NCBI GenBank assembly: GCA_024277485.1
Contig: JAJRVA010000084.1
Location: 1 to 10,655 of the forward strand
Source: Deltaproteobacteria bacterium
GTDB lineage: Bacteria > Desulfobacterota > Desulfobulbia > Desulfobulbales > Desulfobulbaceae
Reading direction: 5' to 3'
DNA: 10,655 nt
Under the pieces are notes generated by a model. It saw only the letters and a list, made by a program, of their open reading frames with translations, made no database searches and was not told where the DNA came from. The position numbers were made by a program, and so were the translations under genes. The first letter of the stretch is position 1, and every line of letters begins with the position of its first letter. Positions 7,065 through 10,655 of this stretch are shown here, piece after piece.

Positions 7065-10000
7065 TTACTCCTGGTGAAAATCATCATATACTGCCAACTC
7101 AAGGCTAAGGGCCAGGGCAAAGGCCCTATCAAACCATTCCTGGTCAAAACTGCGCAGCTTAGACAGCTCATACAGAAAATACACATCATACTCTGCTCCT
7201 GCAGCAGCGATGCCTGCAGCAACAAACGGTGCGCTGCGCACAGGGCGTAGATGGCCAGCAAGATGAGTAAAAAGGAACTCCTGTCGTATGTTCATCTTTG
7301 CAAGCCACGCCATGACTCTTTGCCCCTCAGGATACATCTCATCAGTGCTATGGCGGGCCTGGAATTCCTGTTCATGACCGCTGATCAATTCCAAAATTAT
7401 CCCCGGTGCCTGCTGTGCCAGCATCAGTTCACTGCTGCCAAGCTGCTGTTCAGGAAACAGCAACAAGGAGAGCCAATCGCATATCTGCCGAAAAAAAGGC
7501 TGGCGCCCGGTTACCCGCTCCCGAAAACCGTTGAATGAATCCTGGACAATCTGCTCACCACTTTCCAGGGAGGACAAGGCATTGCGCATTGATGTGAAAT
7601 AAACACCGGCCGCATTTTTCCAGGCTGTAACCGGAACAAGATGCCAGAAAAAAGGCAGCTGGTCAGCCAGTGACCAAATCGTGTCGAAATCTTCATCATC
7701 GCTTCGCAGCAGACACAGCACCATGGCCTCCTGGTTCTTCACCAAGTGCCGGAAAAACTCAAAGGTTACAGCAGGATATTGACGGGTCCAGCGGGTGTAC
7801 GAGGTGACAACGGACCAGGCAGGATGGTCCGGATCTTCACCCAGCTCCTTGATCAGCTCACCCAGTCGTTTTTTTCTCTCCCCATAGTCACCCGCTTTCA
7901 CTGCCTGCTCAAACAGGCTATCGCCCACACCTTCCTCTTCGTCCTCAACCACCCACAACACGGGCCGGAACCTGGGCCAGTCACCGTCTTCACCAAGAAT
8001 CAGCCAGGGACCGGCCTCGAGCTCTGCAGGAATCTCCCAGCTGAAGGCATCGGCACTCTGTTCCAGGACAACCTGCTCTGCATCCGGTTTCCACAGCCTC
8101 ATCATGCTCACCTCCAGCTGGTGCGGCCTGTCCTGCTCAAGCTGGATACGGCTTTCCTCCTCCATCCCAATTATTCCGGTTTCATGGTCAACTTCAAAAT
8201 GCAACTCAAACAGACCTGCCTGCAATTCCGCCAAAGAAGTCCCGACATGATCATGAATCTGTATCTTACCAATAGAGTCGATATCCCCGGTAAGAGCCAG
8301 CAGCGAGACAAGCTGTTCCTGGATATGGAGTAAGTCAAAGGTTCCCCGACCTGTTGCATCCAGCTGTATCCGTTGGTAAATGGCCCCCCGGTTCACAGCA
8401 GCTCCCTTTGACCACAGATCAACAACAATCGAGAAATAATGACTTCCGACCGGCTGCTGCACCTGAGCCTGGATCACTGCCAGACTGGAAACCGTCACTC
8501 TGCTCTTTTCGGTCAAGGCCCTGTCGCCACGCACAAAGGCCGCACTGACGCATGGAAAAGGCAAAGGGAGAGTCAACGTCCTCTGCTTCCCCCAGGACAG
8601 GCGGCACTGAAACTGGGTCACCGGCATGGGAACATCCGTAGTTACCCGAATCCTGATACCATTATCCTGCGGCTCCGTTGTAAAATGATATCCGTCCATC
8701 AACTCCGGTTCAGCATTTTCAAGAAACGTATCCTGCAGGAGCAGGCTTCCCTGAGAAGAGGTTCTACTCTCCGTTTCCGACCGCATGGTAAAATTCGGCG
8801 GTATAACCTGAATTTTTCGCAGCAGAAGCAGGTTGTCACCCTGATTCAGAAAACGAACCCAAACCGCTCCGAGACATCCATCCTCACCCCTGCTCCAACT
8901 GCCGATTATACCATCAGGCCGCCATTCAAGCCGTGTATCTGCTACAATCTTCCTGACCCCTGAGTCCGAAGACACTACAAGCTGCGGCACGCCTAAAAAA
9001 GGCGGTAAACTGGCCGCCGGCATTGAAACCGCAAGCCGCGGCCCATCCAGAATAAGAATATTTGAGCCAGACTCTGTATCTCCGCAATGATAGGCAACTG
9101 CCCCGGTATCCGGCTGCTCCCACCAGCCACTGCCCGACAACCTGTACACATTACGGTTACAGTTATCCAGGCTGCCTGTAGCCTCTGCCTCGACTTCTCC
9201 CTGGAACGTACCACCTTCCGGCACAACACCATAAATGCTTTCCGCCTTGGTGCGTACGGTTCCGTCACCGATAAAAAAGTTATCACTCTTACCGCTGCTG
9301 AAAAACCAGGGCAGTTCTCCAAGCTCCTGCTCTCCAACCACAGGAAGCCGGTACTTATTTCGACCGTCACCAACGAAAAGGGGAACACTGACCAGAGCGC
9401 GGCTGCCTGTTAATCTGACCTCCTTGCCAGACAATCCTTCACAGTGATATATTTTTTTGTCATTATTACCAGCAATCAGGGTCAGCAGGGCAATCTGGCG
9501 ATGTTCCCCTTCAACCTGTAGCAGGATGCGCAGGCGCACACAATCGGTCACACGGCTTGTATTACACCACGCCTGCAGAGCATCCGCGGTAATCTGACGC
9601 GGCAGTTCCAGCACCTGCTCAATCTGCCATTGCTCTCCCCTCTGCTTCAGCCGCCGCCGCCAACGTATTTTATTGGTGATGGACAGTCTGTAAGATTCCC
9701 GAACCAGATTTTTCAGCAGTGCCTCCGCCGTCTCGTTTTCCAGGGGCAGCGGAAGCCCCTGCCGCCAGTCAGGATGCTCCTTGTCAAGAGCGGCCACAGG
9801 GTCTGCTGCATCCGTTACCAGCTCCTGGAGTTCGATGATCTTGCCGATCAGGTCGTAACTGAGCTGAAAAACGATATCCCTACGCAGGGAAGCGGGAAGT
9901 ATGGTTGCATTTTCTTCAGCTATTGCCCGGGTCGGTAGATTGCCGAATCGTTTTTCCCGGTGCCAGGCGGTTAATACTTTTCTAAAGTAACGAGCCAGAG

Positions 10001-10421
10001 AAGAGTTGTCGCGCTGCAGCAGCTTCAACGGCAGCCCCCCCTCGCAGGCAATAGTGACCAGGAACTGCCTGCTATTGTCCCTGGAAGTCAACAGGGGACG
10101 CTGCCACCATTGTAGCCCCCTCTCCACTATTCGGGCAATCCAGGCATGAGGAGGTACAGGCTGGCCGATTTCATTGAAAACGGTTTCCCAGGCCCACGGG
10201 CCACCCACATGGCAGCGCCGCCAGGTTTCGGCGGCAAACAGGCAGAACAGACGGGCAAAGAAAAATATATCATCAGGGGGGCCCTCAATAAACTCTCTCT
10301 GTACCAGATTCTTGAGTTCCTGATAATCCTTGTCCCTGAGTTTATATGCATACAGGGGTCTGCCGTCAGGCTGTGAATCTCTGGTGTAAATGAATATCAG
10401 CTTGGCTAACCAGTTGTTCAT
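7065..10421 (-). CDS. druH: DruH-like protein, STY4851/ECs_5259 (YjiT-like) family (Druantia type III)
   Basis: This 1118-residue protein has no helicase, nuclease or methylase motif that I can see. I assign it to the STY4851/ECs_5259 family from remembered hallmarks: RPLYAYKLRDKDYQEL (21-36), FCLFAAETWRR (59-69), GGPWAWE (73-79), ERGLQWWQRPLL (100-111) and ACEGGLPLKLL (125-135). Residues 1-300 look mainly alpha-helical and basic (KIRWRRRLKQRG, 251-262). Residues about 300-820 look beta-rich, with many short hydrophobic/turn repeats suggestive of stacked beta-sandwich or Ig-like modules. An acidic hinge VVEDEEEGVGD (824-834) leads to a helical C-terminal region (about 835-1118). No signal peptide or membrane span is evident, so it is probably cytoplasmic. 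In Druantia type III the system consists of DruH plus DruE, and here the gene sits six bases upstream of a DruE-type helicase. Its biochemical role is not evident from sequence; DNA sensing or a DruE accessory role is a guess. I chose ATG 10421. A TTG at 10487 would add 22 residues with no family-like character, and neither start has a strong Shine-Dalgarno. Confidence 0.8.
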   Translation of the reverse strand: MNNWLAKLIFIYTRDSQPDGRPLYAYKLRDKDYQELKNLVQREFIEGPPDDIFFFARLFCLFAAETWRRCHVGGPWAWETVFNEIGQPVPPHAWIARIVERGLQWWQRPLLTSRDNSRQFLVTIACEGGLPLKLLQRDNSSLARYFRKVLTAWHREKRFGNLPTRAIAEENATILPASLRRDIVFQLSYDLIGKIIELQELVTDAADPVAALDKEHPDWRQGLPLPLENETAEALLKNLVRESYRLSITNKIRWRRRLKQRGEQWQIEQVLELPRQITADALQAWCNTSRVTDCVRLRILLQVEGEHRQIALLTLIAGNNDKKIYHCEGLSGKEVRLTGSRALVSVPLFVGDGRNKYRLPVVGEQELGELPWFFSSGKSDNFFIGDGTVRTKAESIYGVVPEGGTFQGEVEAEATGSLDNCNRNVYRLSGSGWWEQPDTGAVAYHCGDTESGSNILILDGPRLAVSMPAASLPPFLGVPQLVVSSDSGVRKIVADTRLEWRPDGIIGSWSRGEDGCLGAVWVRFLNQGDNLLLLRKIQVIPPNFTMRSETESRTSSQGSLLLQDTFLENAEPELMDGYHFTTEPQDNGIRIRVTTDVPMPVTQFQCRLSWGKQRTLTLPLPFPCVSAAFVRGDRALTEKSRVTVSSLAVIQAQVQQPVGSHYFSIVVDLWSKGAAVNRGAIYQRIQLDATGRGTFDLLHIQEQLVSLLALTGDIDSIGKIQIHDHVGTSLAELQAGLFELHFEVDHETGIIGMEEESRIQLEQDRPHQLEVSMMRLWKPDAEQVVLEQSADAFSWEIPAELEAGPWLILGEDGDWPRFRPVLWVVEDEEEGVGDSLFEQAVKAGDYGERKKRLGELIKELGEDPDHPAWSVVTSYTRWTRQYPAVTFEFFRHLVKNQEAMVLCLLRSDDEDFDTIWSLADQLPFFWHLVPVTAWKNAAGVYFTSMRNALSSLESGEQIVQDSFNGFRERVTGRQPFFRQICDWLSLLLFPEQQLGSSELMLAQQAPGIILELISGHEQEFQARHSTDEMYPEGQRVMAWLAKMNIRQEFLFTHLAGHLRPVRSAPFVAAGIAAAGAEYDVYFLYELSKLRSFDQEWFDRAFALALSLELAVYDDFHQE
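7068..7072 (-). promoter_or_regulatory. Shine-Dalgarno of druE inside the end of druH
   Basis: AGGAG lies in the last two sense codons of druH (CAG GAG), directly before its TAA, nine bases upstream of the druE ATG at 7058. Only six bases separate the druH stop from the druE start. This settles the druE start and implies that both proteins are made from one transcript with coupled translation, as expected for partners in one system. Confidence 0.8.
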
Positions 10422-10491
10422 TATTCTTGTCCCGGAAATTATTGGTGTGTTTTCTGCTGTCTTGTACTCTCTTGTGGTGGTTCTCAAAGGG

Positions 10492-10573
10492 TCAGTTCAA
10501 TTCCCCTGGAAGTTCAGCTTCAATCTCTTCCACTGCCGCATCTAGCTAAGATTGCTGGCAGAAAATCCCTCAT
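10492..10573 (-). pseudogene. Possible decayed 3' end of an older gene upstream of druH
   Basis: Two short open stretches in different frames read like pieces of one protein tail. From 10573 one begins MRDFLPAILAR and stops at 10520; its frame is open further upstream with FPE before the M. A second frame, open from 10545 to a TGA at 10494-10492, reads DAAVEEIEAELPGELN. One frameshift near 10545 would join a 'FLPAILA' segment to this acidic tail. The first piece loosely recalls the 'LPAILAKAF' stretch near the end of type I restriction specificity subunits (HsdS), but it is far too short to claim that. No start signal or Shine-Dalgarno supports an intact gene. It may be chance coding in a 230-base leader. 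Confidence 0.2.
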
Positions 10574-10577
10574 TTCT

Positions 10578-10599
10578 GGGAACTTAACTATATCTTCCC
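10578..10599 (-). promoter_or_regulatory. Candidate -10/operator dyad upstream of druH
   Basis: On the minus strand a five-base inverted repeat GGGAA-N12-TTCCC encloses TATAGT (10592-10587), a fair -10 hexamer. A convincing -35 at the right spacing is missing, and the TATAGT is about 165 bases from the druH ATG. An activator- or repressor-controlled promoter for the druH-druE transcript could lie here, but the dyad is short enough to arise by chance. No better promoter was found between here and 10422. Confidence 0.2.
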
Positions 10600-10655
10600 T
10601 GTTTCCAGTTATTTTGCTACAATAACAATAATGAAAAAAACATCTTTACTTGCAA

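Noticed and set aside
10422..10487. TTG start at 10487 adding 22 residues to DruH
   Set aside because: The extra residues do not resemble a conserved N-terminus, no Shine-Dalgarno precedes the TTG, and an ATG at 10421 begins the family-like sequence.
10631..10655. Divergent plus-strand start MKKTSLLA at the right edge, with an extended -10-like TGCTACAAT just upstream
   Set aside because: Only eight codons are visible and there is no Shine-Dalgarno. A signal-peptide gene with a leaderless start is possible, but it cannot be supported without flanking sequence.
1..10655. CRISPR arrays, tRNA or rRNA genes, insertion sequences, integrase genes and attachment repeats
   Set aside because: None seen: no regularly spaced repeats, no transposase or integrase motifs, and almost all of the window is occupied by three protein genes.

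Overview
The window is a strip of bacterial accessory DNA, roughly balanced in base composition by eye. Essentially all of it is filled by three large co-oriented genes on the minus strand, read from high to low coordinates. Nothing identifies the host. Codon use and protein flavour would fit a Pseudomonadota or Desulfobacterota bacterium, but that is only an impression.

Layout in transcription order. (1) Positions 10655-10422 are a leader with no intact gene. They hold short open stretches that read like the decayed 3' end of an older gene, and a weak candidate promoter/operator. (2) Positions 10421-7065 encode a 1118-residue protein that I recognise from memory as the STY4851/ECs_5259 (YjiT-like) family, which is DruH of Druantia type III defence loci. 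(3) Positions 7058-855 encode a 2067-residue superfamily 2 helicase with Walker A, DEAH, SAT and RAGRAGR motifs, several zinc-cysteine clusters, a DUF1998-type C-x3-C-x3-C-x2-C signature and a ~400-residue C-terminal extension. This is DruE. Its ribosome binding site lies in the last codons of druH, so the two are translationally linked. (4) Positions 854-704 are a short gap with a possible small coupling ORF. (5) From 703 to the window edge is the first 234 residues of a second, paralogous SF2 helicase (GTGSGKTE, DELH).

Together this is a Druantia type III-like antiphage locus (druH-druE) followed at once by an additional large helicase gene. As I know it, the described type III locus is just druH-druE, so the third gene is the part most worth following: either a three-component variant or a neighbouring defence system packed against it. 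Function is inferred from families and gene order; the sequence does not show activity or target. The long plus-strand open frames opposite druH and druE are antisense shadows.
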